A stretch of DNA of 64,000 bases from Meghimatium bilineatum (GCA_034231615.1 CM067309.1:38967627-39031626); one strand, 5' to 3'. Positions 21,405 to 41,165 are shown, counted from the first letter of the stretch. Made by a program: numbers and translations. The notes: generated from the letters alone by a model not told the origin.

Positions 21405-21795
21405 ATTGTTTTGGATTTACTGAGTTTCGAGAACAAATGTCTTCGTAGGATAACTAACACTCATTGGAGTGAATTCAAATCGAATGATAAAATCAGAGAA
21501 GAGACACATCAAAATTTCATCACAGATGTTTACAGGAAACGCCGTTGGTCCTACATCTGGCATGTCTTACGCGCAGACATCAGCAGGATACATCACCAAT
21601 CTCTTGAATGGATACATACAGGCAAAAGAGCCAGGGGTAGACCAAAAGAAGCACTCAGAAGAACAATGCTTAGAAAAAATAAAACAATCAATATCCATAC
21701 TATCCAAGAACTGCACAGAATAGCTTTGAACAGACAGAATTGGAGAGGTCTGACCTCTGCCTTATGCGCTAACTTCAGCGCACAAGGAAAATGAA
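21405..21795 (+). mobile_element. LR LINE C-terminal domain (open 127 codons)
   Basis: The frame 21411-21794 reads FENKCLRRITNTHWSEFKSN, RRRWSYIWHVLR, GKRARGRPKEALRRTM, then RIALNRQNWRGLTSALCANF and a stop. This is a well-known C-terminal signature of invertebrate non-LTR retrotransposons. The frame is intact from the first residue shown, so the copy is fairly recent but strongly 5' truncated. Confidence 0.85.
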
Positions 21796-22254
21796 TTGTT
21801 TTGATAGATTCTGCATACATTGCTTGTCGATTTTCTCTTTGCGTTATTGAGTAAAGCTCATTTCGGCAACGATGCAACTGAGCATCCTTAGCAAGTCTTG
21901 TTGGTCTTAGCTGAAGTGTCTCTTGTTCAATTAGTCGTGCATGTCAGTCAGCATCCTCAGTACGTCCATTTTGTGCTTGTTCTTGCAATCCTATATCCTT
22001 ACTCCACAGAAAATGCAGCAAGAATCAGTGACTCCTGACTGACGATTCAACCATCTATTTTTGCATTCTCTTGGTTTCTTTTTCTTTTTACGCTTTCTTG
22101 CGATTGGATCAATTATTAAGGCTGGTAAGCGAAATGCGTGAAATGTACACAAATGCTAAAAAAAAGTAGCCATCATTAGACCAACACAGAAGTTTACCTG
22201 TTAATGTATCGTTAACACACATCAAATCGTAACAAATTTCACGACTCTAGGTTG

Positions 22255-22430
22255 AAGTGCACGATATAACGTCACGGCATCAGTTGTGTTGATTGGATGT
22301 CGCACGGAATTTCTTGACGTAAAATTAAGAATGCGCTATTTATTTAACGTTAAGGCATCAATCGATCTGATTGGATGTCGTAAGGAATTCCGTGACGTAT
22401 GCTCTATTTATAGAGCGTTCCGATAGATAG
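22255..22430. promoter_or_regulatory. Two tandem promoter-like units (CCAAT box, CRE-like, TATA)
   Basis: Two tandem units of about 90 bp each contain GATTGGATGTCG, then GGAATT..TGACGTA, then GCTCTATTTAT. Each reads as inverted CCAAT, CRE-like and TATA-like words on one face. No coding sequence is attached. The words resemble the cluster at 12455. Confidence 0.3.
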
Positions 22431-22850
22431 AATGACAGATTACGGCTTTTATATGTTAGATGAATATGAGATTTTAAATGTTCAGGGCTGCCATTAATTT
22501 ATCAAATTGAAACCAAACTCAAACTAAAACCAAATTTGAAGAAATTATCTATATTTATTTTGAGTTTGTTTTATGCAGATATTATTTATGTCATTAATTC
22601 ACATTATATCTGCATTAATTCACCTTACCCTGTAGAGCAAATGTCTTCATGAAACAGCTTCAATAATTTTTTTAAAACCATTCCATTTTATTTTGTCAAT
22701 AAATAATTGAGTAAATAATTAATAATACTATGTACAAAATGGAGGTATATCATAACAAGGAGTCATGTAAACGGCGAAACAAAGCTGAAAATAAAATAAA
22801 CATTGTTCTAATCCAAAATGCAGAACGGTAGCATACACATTTATTTAACG
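22431..22850. other. AT-rich stretch with no recognised feature
   Basis: I see no open frame or tandem repeat. Part of it (ACAAAATGGAGGTATATCAT, CCTGTAGAGCAAATGTCTTC) resembles 42180-42320 (GCGGAGTAAATGTCTTCAGC, ACAAAATGGAGTCATA), so it is probably an old dispersed repeat. Confidence 0.45.
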
Positions 22851-23050
22851 GTGTTTTGGTTTACGAGAAGTTAGAGCGGTGGTCTCACAAATCAGGGTTC
22901 GACCTCCTGTTTAAGGACTAGGTTTTTTTCTGTCGGAGGGTAAGTTAAAAAACCTACCCAGTACATGTCGTGGCGATAACAAGGGTATACTGTCTTTATT
23001 AAACAGATAACATGTACCTTCCTGCATCCTATAATTTAAAAAAAAAAAAC
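22850..23050 (+). mobile_element. S2 tRNA-derived SINE
   Basis: GAAGTTAGAGCGGTGGTCTC (A-box side) and AGGGTTCGACCTC (B box) are followed by TTTTTTTCTGTCGGAGGGTA and GTACATGTCGTGGCG, then an A-rich end. The same order is found at 31847-32050 (minus) and 40953-41160 (plus). Confidence 0.8.
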
Positions 23051-23139
23051 ATGCAAGTATGATAGTTTATTTCATGTTTCACTACAATCTTGATTTATCT
23101 GTACGTGTGCTAAAATAAATATTACATAATTTTTATTTT

Positions 23140-23340
23140 TTATTTTTTTTTGCCACGTGAATTATCTTTTTGTCAAATCGTCGCCCGTGCTTGTGTTTTG
23201 TTCCAATATCTTGTGTTAATATTTATATCACGTCTTTATACCTCTTTTCTTTCACACTGCTTTTTACTTGCGTTACTAAACCCCCTCCCCACTCCTATTT
23301 TGTTGGTGGGTTACCCTGATACACTGGAGGTTTGATATCT
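23140..23340. other. Unassigned T-rich segment
   Basis: It contains a short open frame at 23150-23335 without recognisable domains. I see nothing functional. Confidence 0.25.
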
Positions 23341-23560
23341 TTCAAGCATTTCGTAAAAGGCGATTAAATACATTTGGGATTTAAGTGGCTGTCAAAATAT
23401 ATATCGTTTAAATTGACCCAGAAGGCATGACGACATCATGTGTCAGACCAAAAAGCGCAGATATCGCAGCTAAATTGTAATCCATGATAAAACGCACTAA
23501 GTTGTCCGGGCTGCATCCTACTGATATGCAGGAGTTTGAGAACGACTGCAAAGGTCAAAA
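23340..23560 (+). repeat. Repeat family B, diverged, forward orientation
   Basis: It carries CATTTCGTAAAAGGCGATTA, AAAAAGCGCAGATATCGCAG, GGGCTGCATCCTACTG and GCAGGAGTTTGAGAACGACT in family-B order. Spacing is looser than in the other copies. Confidence 0.65.
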
Positions 23561-24093
23561 TCACTTCAGCAAAAAAAAAAATGCTGGGTGGATAGCTATC
23601 TTTTTTTTTTTTTTTTTTTTTTTTAAATCGTGAACGGGCACTTTCACCCATTTGTGGTGTGTGTGCTTTTTTAATTGTACGCATTGAAAATTGCGTTCAT
23701 GCTGTAACATTTGTTGAAAGTTTCTTGGAGCAGTTTAATGCAGAGGTGATGAATCTTTTCAGTAGGTGGGTCAGATTCGGCATTTTTCCTGTTGGACGGG
23801 ACCAACAAGATTCTGTAAAATACCTTAAGGAAGAGGGTTGTCCCAAAAAATGAAAGGTCGTCCATATTTGGAAATATCTCTTTTGTTAGTTTTTTTTAAA
23901 AAGGGGGGGGGGAGCGGGGAATATTTTGGTTACGTTCTTAAAAACTAACAATCGTGTTCAGATTTGATAAGGGTAGTGTGGGGAGGGGGTTAGATATCTA
24001 AATCCCCACCCCCATCTTTGGGCCTAGAAAAACATAATATGTTATGTATCATTGTCAAGTGAGGTGAGAAAAACATTCTTGCATGTTATGTAC

Positions 24094-24270
24094 AGCCCCC
24101 GCTGAAGACGGATGTGTCGGGCCATTGGAGCAATGGGCATTGGTATTGTGGCATGGGAGAACATCGGTATCGGAAATTATTGACAGCACGGAAAACAGAA
24201 GTCTGTGGAATGACGTGATAATGAACGTCACACGTCATGGATCGCAAGAAGAAAACGGATTTCCGGCATA
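24094..24270 (+). mobile_element. Family A fragment joined to a LINE C-terminal fragment
   Basis: The first 35 bp match family A (GCTGAAGACGGATGTGTCGG). The following frame reads DSTENRSLWNDVIMNVTRHG, resembling the end of a non-LTR polymerase ORF (a DR-x-x-WR-type motif). Assignment of the second part is tentative. Confidence 0.45.
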
Positions 24271-24344
24271 TGTGCACGAGCTTACGTGGGTGACTTTACC
24301 GATTATTTGTCAAGGCAGTAGTGTTTGTTAATTAAAGACATTAT

Positions 24345-24985
24345 CAAAGTTCCAACATTGGTGAGAAGTGACAGTGACCAAGTTCCAACATTGGTGAGAA
24401 GTGACAGTGACCAAGTTCCAACATTGGTGAGAAGTGACAGTGACGAAGTTCCAACATTGGTGAGTAGTGACAGTGACCAAGTTCCAACATTGGTGAGAAG
24501 TGACAGTGACCAAGTTCCAACATTGGTGAGAAGTGACTGTGACCAAGTTCCAACATTGGTGAGTAGTGACAGTGACCAAGTTCCAACATTGGTGAGAAGT
24601 GACAGTGACCAAGTTCCAACATTGGTGAGAAGTGACAGTGACCAAGTTCCAACATTGGTGAGAAGTGACAGTGACCAAGTTCCAACATTGGTGAGAAGTG
24701 ACAGTGACCAAGTTCCAACATTGGTGAGAAGTGACAGTGACCAAGTTCCAACATTGGTGAGAAGTGACTGTGACCAAGTTCCAACATTGGTGAGAAGTGA
24801 CAGTGACCAAGTTCCAACATTGGTGAGAAGTGACAGTGACCAAGTTCCAACATTGGTGAGAAGTGACAGTGATCAAGTTCCAACATTGGTGAGAAGTGAC
24901 AGTGACCAAATTCTAACATTTGTGAGAAGTGACAGTGACCAAGTTCCAACATTGGTGAGAAGTGACAGTGACCAAAACTTTGGAA
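24345..24985. repeat. 33-bp minisatellite
   Basis: Nineteen copies of a 33-bp unit (start CAAGTTCCAACATTGGTGAG) have one or two substitutions each. All three frames on some strands stay open, as expected of a unit divisible by 3; the PTLVRSDSDQV repeat is not evidence of a gene. Confidence 0.93.
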
Positions 24986-25284
24986 CTTTGTTTTTGTAGT
25001 TCAAGTTTTAGTTAGCGGTATATCGGAATCTGTTATGGGACTGTTCGTACATTACGTCAACTGTTACCTGGGGGGGGGGGGGGGGTCTGGAAAAGTTTGA
25101 CAGTTACATGAGAGGAAGGGAGGATGGAGTTGACACAGTCTGAAGTAAAATAAGCTGGGTTGTTTTTTTATACGCCAATTGTTTGCATGTTATTTTTAAA
25201 ATATTATTTCAAATGTATATCATATTTATCGCAATTCTTTTTTTGTTATTATTTATCGCAATATAATACATATTTGTCGCTAAA

Positions 25285-25910
25285 ATATGTTAATGGGGGT
25301 GCCATAAGTAAGCAAGAAAGTCTCTGGATTCTTAATAAATTGTTGGTAAGATGGTGGGAGATTGGGATGGTGTACAGAATTTGTCATAAAGTGTTGATGC
25401 AATGTGTGAACAGCTTGATGCAATGTGTGAACAGCTTGATGCAATGTGTGAACAGCTTGATGCAATGTGTGAACAGCCCATTACTTGAGAATGATAATGC
25501 AATATAAGATAGTAAGGTTACTAGAAAAACTTGAATATAGATTTATTTAAATATACAAACAACATACAATAAAACAAAACATGACAATTTTCCACGTATC
25601 GTTCCAAACGGGACCTTTGCGTGGAAAATTTAGTTGGATAAATTTTGCTGAAAATGGGCATTTCACAAATTTCATCAAAACTTTTATGACAAATTCTTTA
25701 CAACTTCTCAACCCTCGAACTCTACCAACCTCCCACCCTCTTATCAACAATTTAATAAGAATCCACAGACTTCTTTGCTTAATTTGAACCCATACGTGGA
25801 AAATTGTCCTGTTTTGTTTTATTGTAGGTTTTTTAATATTTGTTTTATCTATAGTTAGTTTTTTTTAGTAACTTTTTTATCTTATTTTGCATTACCATGT
25901 ATTCGATTGC
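25285..25910. mobile_element. Foldback-like inverted repeat element
   Basis: Sequence at 25492-25600 (ATAAGATAGTAAGGTTACTA to TTTTCCACGTAT) is repeated in reverse at 25793-25905. The 25300-25420 segment (AAGTCTCTGGATTCTTAATA, AGAATTTGTCATAAAG) is repeated in reverse at 25660-25790. The two pairs interleave, so the element consists largely of imperfect inverted copies. There is no transposase. It sits downstream of gene 2 and may supply its 3' end. Confidence 0.65.
25395..25478. repeat. 21-bp minisatellite, four copies
   Basis: GATGCAATGTGTGAACAGCT plus T is repeated four times inside one arm of the foldback element. The other arm has a single related unit. Confidence 0.85.
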
Positions 25911-26009
25911 TTACTGCGGCACCCTCCATCTTGTCGAACACCCTCCGATATTTTGGTTATTTATACTTGAGAATGACCTTTGTCTAGAAGAATTTGAGGT
26001 GAGTTTCCA

Positions 26010-26225
26010 TTCGGATTAACAATATCTTGGAATCTGTTATTGAACAATGAACCTGGCCTAGTAGAGTTTGAGAAGGTGAGTTTCCAACCGGGTTAACAAT
26101 ATCTTGGAATCTGTTATTGAAGTATGAGCCTGGCCTAGTAGAGTTTTGGAAGGTGAGTTTCCAACCGGGTTAACAATATCTTGGAATCTGTTATTGAAGA
26201 ATGAGCCTGGCCTAGTAGAGTTTTA
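26010..26225. repeat. Three repeats of about 77 bp just past the gene 2 stop
   Basis: The repeated unit contains ATCTTGGAATCTGTTATTGA and GAGCCTGGCCTAGTAGAG. A single related block lies just past the gene 3 stop at 45415-45500, so this is shared 3'-flank or 3'-UTR sequence that expanded next to gene 2. Confidence 0.8.
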
Positions 26226-26246
26226 AAATATGGAAGTAGAGATTCA

Positions 26247-35772
<9,526 letters not shown>

Positions 35773-35858
35773 TCTTGACACTGTTTCATACCTAAAAAAA
35801 TTAAATCTAAATTTAAAATATAGAACTTCTAATATTCTCACAATGAGAGACATGTCGA

Positions 35859-35869
35859 CTATTTATATA
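35859..35869 (-). promoter_or_regulatory. TATA box of gene 2
   Basis: TATATAAATAG on the minus strand lies 87 bp upstream of the gene 2 ATG (35772). The same word, with conserved flanks (GTCGACATG / GTCAACATT and CTCATTGTGAG), is found at the equivalent place upstream of gene 3. Transcription should start near 35830. Confidence 0.75.
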
Positions 35870-36056
35870 TTAGCAATTAGCATAGACAAGAATATAGAAT
35901 TGCATGCCAATCTGGCACAAACGTCAAATAAAATGTGGTTACTCATCATGTATAACGGCAGGCTACTAAAGGATATTTTAGACTGCTGTCAGTCGTAACA
36001 CAACACAGTTACACATTCTATATTTGCTATCTTCCTGAACTTATTTGTCTCTGCAC

Positions 36057-36260
36057 CAATGTTTCGCAATCTTTTTTTTATAATGCCCCACCTAAGTCTT
36101 TCTAAAATTCTGATGGCCCCTATGTAATATATACACATTTTTTATAGTTAAAAATTGAATTATTCCCTAAATGAAGCCTAATTACAGCTTGTTTGCATTG
36201 CCCCTCTGAACAATCAAATTGTCCGCCTGTGAGGCGTGAGCACCACGTTGGGAAACACTG
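36057..36260. mobile_element. hAT-like MITE with 8-bp TSD
   Basis: It is 204 bp long with ends CAATGTTTCGCAA and (reverse) CAGTGTTTCCCAA. It is flanked by CTCTGCAC (36049-36056) and CTCTACAC (36261-36268), a one-mismatch 8-bp TSD typical of hAT transposons. It lies about 200 bp upstream of the gene 2 TATA box. Confidence 0.88.
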
Positions 36261-36763
36261 CTCTACACTGATGGCTCAGCATTTCCAGCCCCTCCACCTG
36301 TGCTTGTTGCGGTATACACGTGAGGAAATCAGGTTAGAGTACTAATAACTACACTACACCTGGAGGGAGGGGTTCAATAAATTACGTCACCCTGAACCAC
36401 CCTCTACCTTTAAAAATATTTCTGCTGGAAAAGTATGAAAAAAACATTATTTTTTTTTCAGATGTCAGAAGCAGATTTGAAATTCACACCGTGTATATTT
36501 TTTTAATTGCTATATTTTTTTAATTGTTCTATTTTTATATTGTTATATTTTTTAATTGTTATTTTTTAATTGTTATATTTTTTTTATTGTTATACATGTT
36601 TTATTTTGATGTCAACTTTTGTCAATCCCCCCCTTCCCCTTTTTCCCCTCGTCAACAACTGTCAAACATTTCAACCGCCCCCACTCTCACCCTCATCATA
36701 TATTAGAATATCTTTCTATATCAATATTTTTTAAATGGCAGATAAACTAACATCCTCTACCTC

Positions 36764-36783
36764 CCCCCCCCCCCCCCCCCCCC
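36764..36783. repeat. Poly(C) tract
   Basis: About 20 consecutive C residues are present; length is likely polymorphic or assembly-sensitive. Confidence 0.9.
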
Positions 36784-36857
36784 ACGGGCCACACACTTCT
36801 TAACGAGTTTTCAGAAAATGTCACAAAAATATCTCATAGAACTGAAGGTATTAAACA

Positions 36858-36925
36858 TGGAAATGGAGTAGGACTGTAGCTATTGCCTGTTACCTTACCT
36901 GCAACGAACGCTGTCCCTCTATTTT
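36858..36925 (+). pseudogene. Inverted fragment of the cysteine exon of the gene 1-3 family
   Basis: ATGGAGTAGGACTGTAGC and CCTGTTACCTTACCTGCAAC on the plus strand match the gene 2 cysteine exon (minus strand) over about 60 bp with few changes. They encode WSRTVAIACYLTCNERC. The fragment starts inside the signal peptide and is lost after the third cysteine, with no splice sites. It is a broken fourth copy in the opposite orientation, about 1 kb upstream of gene 2. Confidence 0.8.
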
Positions 36926-36999
36926 ATTTGTTTTCATTGCTTTCTAAAAGTGAAATCTTCTTCGCCCTTTATTGAAAACGTATCTACAACCCTGTGTCC

Positions 37000-37325
37000 A
37001 TCAACAGATGAAATGTGGCAAGAGTTAGGTCAAAGATGGATGTCCATCAACAGATGAAATGTGGTCAAGAGTTAGGCCAAAGATGGATGTCCATGAACAG
37101 GTGAAATGTGGTCAAGAGTTAGGCCAAAGATGGATGTCCATCAACAGATGAAACGGGGCAAGAGTTAGGCCAAAGATGGATGTCCATCAACAGATGAAAC
37201 GGGGCAAGAGTTAGGCCAAAGTTGGATGTCCATCAACAGATGAAACGTGGTCATGAGTTAGGCCAAAGATGGATGTCCATCAACAGATGAAAGGTGGCAA
37301 GAGTTAAGCCAATGATGGAGCACGG
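37000..37325. repeat. 47-bp minisatellite
   Basis: Seven copies of a unit with GATGTCCATCAACAGATGAA and GAGTTAGGCCAAAG are present. Confidence 0.9.
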
Positions 37326-37439
37326 TTGGATCTCTTTTGAGAAGCGAAACATATCGACAATGTTTTTTCGGAAAGCTACAAGTGGTATCAGTGCAATGAA
37401 AGAGTTTAAACTGATAAAGATCAAGAATATATAGCTGGG

Positions 37440-37865
37440 CTGTAACAAAATAATAGAACTAACATTACTTATAGTTTATATAGTCCTGAATATTCCCAAT
37501 TGCAATGTGTGGATGTGAATCTTGGATAGTCACCATTAAATTGAGACATAAAATTGAAGCATGTGAAACAAAATTTTACAGAAGAACCCTCAGAGCACAA
37601 TTGCCCTAAACAAACAAAACATAACAATAGAGAAATTCTGAGAGAACTGAAAGTAGAAGAAAACTGGATAAACAACAAGGTTCGTTCTAGAAAAGTACAA
37701 TAAACAACAAGGTTCTTTCTAGAAAAGTACAATAAACAACAAGGTTCGCTCTAGAAAATTACAATAAACAACAAGGTTCTCTCTAGAAAACTACAATACT
37801 TTAGGGATAACAAACAACGAGACAGTCTGGAAAATCTACCGTGTGGTCCTTACAAAAGATAGCAA
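37440..37865 (+). mobile_element. LQ LINE fragment containing a 32-bp LINE-derived minisatellite
   Basis: It reads CGCESWIVTIKLRHKIEACE, TKFYRRTLRAQLP, then ELKVEENWINNKVRSRKVQ across frameshifts and finally RDNKQRDSLEN. At 37679-37790 a 32-bp piece of the coding sequence (CAACAAGGTTCGTTCTAGAA) is repeated four times before the LINE continues. Thus the array formed inside the LINE. Confidence 0.75.
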
Positions 37866-37874
37866 AAATCGCCT

Positions 37875-38090
37875 GAATATGACACTCACGGAATATGACA
37901 CTCACCGAAAATGACACTCACGGAATATGACACTCACCGAATATGACACTCACGGAATATGACACTCACGGAATATGACACTCACCGAAAATGACACTCA
38001 CGGAATATGACACTCACCGAATATGACACTCACCGAATATGACACTCACGGAATATGACACTCACGGAATATGACACTCACGAAGATTGA
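37875..38090. repeat. 16-bp minisatellite
   Basis: About 13 copies of GAATATGACACTCACG, with CCG/CGG variants, directly follow the LQ fragment. Confidence 0.9.
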
Positions 38091-38261
38091 CTAAATATCG
38101 GCAGGAGTTTCGAAACGGCTGTTATGACTGCTACATCCTGTCCGGGATACGTTACCTGATGAATTGGTACCATCGACTCTGAGGCCTGCAATGCAGCAGC
38201 AACAGTCTGCGGAGCAGCAACACAGACATCAGAACACATACAGCAGCATTATGGAGTGTCT

Positions 38262-38625
38262 TACAAAGTGTCTTTATGGAGTGTCTTTACAACGTGTCTT
38301 TATAGGTGTCTTTACAGAGTGTCTTAACAGAGTGTCTTTACAGAGTGTCTTTACGAAGTTTCTTAACAGAATGTCTTTATGGGGTGTATTTACGGAGTGT
38401 CCGTAAAGACACTGTAAAGAGTGTCCTTACAGAATATCTTTACAGAGTGTCTTTACAGAATATCTTTACATAATGTCTTTACAGAGTGTCTTTACATGGT
38501 GTCTTTACAGAGTGTCTTTACATGGTGTCTTTACAGAATGTCTTTACATGGTGTCTTTACAGAGTGTCTTTACAGAGTGTCATTACCGAGTGTCTTTACG
38601 GAGTGTCTTTATGGAGTGTCTTTAC
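38262..38625. repeat. 13-bp minisatellite (AGTGTCTTTACAG)
   Basis: About 27 copies are present; 39-bp periodicity in translation produces spurious frames. The right edge abuts the start of the next LY fragment. Confidence 0.9.
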
Positions 38626-39410
38626 ACAGGATGGCAAACTTGATAGGGAGATCGAAACAAGATGTCAAAAAGCCAGTGCTGTGACTTAACAACTGTCGCA
38701 AATACTGAAACTCCCATCGATTTTCAAGGCGACAAAATAACAATTGAAAAATAGTATTTTTATACCTACTCTGTGTTACCAATGTCAAACATGGCCTTGA
38801 CAAAGGCACTAGCAAAAAATATCATAGCTTGTCAAATGTAATGTTTGAGGAAAGCTATAAATGTCACCATAAGAGGCTGACGGAGAAATGAAGATAGGGG
38901 GAAATAATAGAGCAGTTCAAGTCTAGACTACATCGAAAGACAGCAAACCAGGTGGTTTGTCTAGATTACATCGAAAGACAACAAACCAGGTGGTTTGTCT
39001 AGATTACATCAAAAGACAGCAAACCAGGTGGTTTGTCTAGATTACACCAACAGACAGCAAACCAGGTGGTTTGTCTAGATTACATCGAAAGACAGCAAAA
39101 CAGGTGGTTTGTCTAGATTACATCGAAAGACAGCAAACCAGGTGGTTTGTCTAGATTACATGGAAAGACAGCAAACAAGGTGGTATGTCTAGATTACATC
39201 GAAAGACAGCAAACCAGGTGGTTTATCTAGATTACATCGAAAGACAGCAAACCAGGAGGTTTGTCTAGATTACATGGAAAGACAGCAAACCGTGTGGTTT
39301 GGCCAGATCATGAAAATGTAACCAACTCTAACCAGCCATTCGTGCATACAATAGAAGAAGATTGAGTTACAATACACGAGGATGAGCACGAACTAGATGG
39401 ACACATGAAA
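38625..39410 (+). mobile_element. LY LINE fragment containing a 38-bp LINE-derived minisatellite
   Basis: It reads DGKLDREIETRCQKASAVT, then PTLCYQCQTW, then, after stops, LDYIERQQ.RWFG. From 38930 to 39300 a 38-bp slice of this coding region (ATCGAAAGACAGCAAACCAG, the IERQQTRWF codons) is repeated ten times. The LINE continues afterwards with GQIMKM, and a degenerate C-terminus follows. Confidence 0.8.
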
Positions 39411-39424
39411 CAATGACATCCCAG

Positions 39425-39535
39425 ACATAATGCATCCGGTTCCTTCATGCACACTGATTCCTTCATGCACATCGGTTCCTTCATGCACTTTCGTTCCTTC
39501 ATGCAATCCGGTTCCATCATGCACTCTGGTTCCTG
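39425..39535. repeat. 18-bp minisatellite (GGTTCCTTCATGCACATC)
   Basis: Six copies follow the LY fragment. Confidence 0.85.
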
Positions 39536-39835
39536 GTATATGTACTGGTTGACGTGTATATACTGGTTGACGTATTTCAGAAACGGCTCCCAGGTCGACC
39601 CAGCCTTACATGGGTACCGGATTAATCCGGGAAGTAAAGACTGCATGGGAGAGGAGATGGCTACCGCCCACATTTGCAGAGCCTGTGAAATGTGAGATCG
39701 CTAACATCTCACACCCCTACGGCATTAATAAATGCTATGGGTTACTTTACTTTTTTACTGGTTGACGTGTATGTACTGGTTGACGTATATGTACTGGCTG
39801 ATGTGTAGGTACAGTTTGACATGCATGTACATATT
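39536..39835. repeat. 18-bp minisatellite (TGTACTGGTTGACGTGTA) split by S3
   Basis: Copies lie on both sides of an S3 element at about 39577-39765, so the SINE inserted into an existing array. Confidence 0.85.
39577..39765 (+). mobile_element. S3 SINE-like element
   Basis: It has the same block order as the copy at 34404 (ACGGCTCCCAGGTCGACCCA, ACCGGATTAATCCGGGAAGT, GTGAGATCGCTAACATCTCA), ending TTACTTTACTTTTTT. Confidence 0.8.
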
Positions 39836-39890
39836 GATTGATTTTTGTTCGTCCGTCGTAATCGATTATAACTATTCAGTTCTACTGTGG

Positions 39891-39892
<2 letters not shown>

Positions 39893-39924
<32 letters not shown>

Positions 39925-39935
39925 GATGATGATAC
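39893..39935. repeat. GAT trinucleotide microsatellite
   Basis: About 13 GAT/GAA units follow the GTTCGTCCGTCGTAATCG block shared with 11345. Confidence 0.85.
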
Positions 39936-40011
39936 CTGCGGTGTGCCCGGCTGACTAATGTGTTGTAGGAGTGCTTGGAATTGTCTACCTAGCTCTGAGC
40001 ATATGTGGGAG

Positions 40012-40400
40012 AACTCTGTGTACCTGGTTTGTCAACATTCTGTACCTGGTTTGTCAACATTGTGTACCTGGTTGTCAACATTGTGTACCTGGTTGTCAAC
40101 ATTGTGTACCTGGTTGTCAACACTCTGTACCTGGTTTGTCAACATTGTGTACCTGGTTTGTCAACATTATGTACCTGGTTTGTCAACATTATGTTCCGGG
40201 TTTGTCAACATTATGTACCTGGTTTGTCAACATTCTGTACCTGGTTTGTCAACATTGTGTAACTGGTTGTCAACATTCTGTACCTGGTTTGTCAACATTG
40301 TGTACCTGGTTGTCAACATTGTGTACCTGGTTGTCAACATTGTGTACCTGGTTGTCAACACTCTGTATGTACCTGGTTTGTCAACATTGTGTACCTGAGG
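40012..40400. repeat. 21/22-bp minisatellite
   Basis: About 18 copies of CCTGGTTTGTCAACATTGTG with one- and two-base length variants are present. Open frames are artefacts. Confidence 0.92.
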
Positions 40401-40664
40401 AATTTTCATGCTGTTTGCTTTTTCTTTGATCTTTATATCGGTATCTAGATGTGGGTTGTTTGGTGTGGGTTGTTTGGTGTGGTTTGTTTGATGTGGGTTG
40501 AAACATGGCCCGTTCTATTTGTGCTAATGGTGAAACTAAAATTGTCGCATGCTTCAGCAAATTGATTTAGGATGACCTGCATGCGGTCTGCAAAATCAAT
40601 ATAAAGTTAGTAATCATCTGCGTATAGCAGTTTCTTGATCGTGCCGTCAGACACCTTAATTGTG

Positions 40665-40907
40665 GCCAGGCCCGTAGATAAGGGAGGTGGTTGGGGTTCA
40701 AACCAACTCCCCAATAAATCTGAACATAACTTTTAGTACTAGGAACTTTGCCCCAAGGATTGTTAAGACCGCTCTTTGCGATTGTTTACAAAAATGTCTT
40801 CAAATATCCCGTTATATAGTGAAAGACATTTACTCACGAAAACGGATGAATAGTGTTCATATTTAGGTAAAACTCGCTTCTTATGGTAATCATATCAACG
40901 GCCCTGG
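40665..40907. mobile_element. TIR element family C (243 bp) inserted in LS
   Basis: The ends CCAGGCCCGTAGAT and (reverse) CCAGGGCCGTTGAT form imperfect inverted repeats. TTGTG lies at 40660-40664 and again at 40908-40912, and removal restores the LS reading KDTTIKVSD. It is non-coding. Related sequence is at 31070 and 56905. Confidence 0.75.
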
Positions 40908-40952
40908 TTGTGTCTTTCACACGTCGAAGATGGAAAAGTTTACCAACTGTCA

Positions 40953-41165
40953 GGGGCGCATGGCTAAGATGTTAGAGAGATGGTCTCACACTAGTGTGGT
41001 CTAGAATTCGAACCCTGGTAAGTACTGGGCTTTTTTTCTGTTGGAGGATACATGTAAAAAACTCAGCCTGTACATGACGTGGCGACAGCAGGAGCATGCG
41101 GTCTTTATCACACAGTTACAAATTCCCTTACTGCAAGCCCTTAAAAGACATGCAGTATTAGATAC
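40953..41165 (+). mobile_element. S2 tRNA-derived SINE
   Basis: GGCGCATGGCTAAGATGTTA (A box), GAATTCGAACCC (B box), CTGTTGGAGGATACATG, GTACATGACGTGGCGACAGC and TTATCACACAGTTACAAATT are present in S2 order. Confidence 0.85.

Noticed and set aside
23150-23335. Small hydrophobic plus-strand frame
   Set aside because: T-rich composition, no domain, no splice or promoter context, and no conservation visible within the window.
24345-24985. Possible CRISPR-like array
   Set aside because: Units are contiguous with no unique spacers, and the genome is eukaryotic. The same applies to all other arrays here.
24325-24999. 224-codon frame with PTLVRSDSDQV repeats and two antisense frames
   Set aside because: The 33-bp unit is a multiple of three and keeps several frames open on both strands. 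The frame ends just beyond the array and has no unique N-terminal domain.
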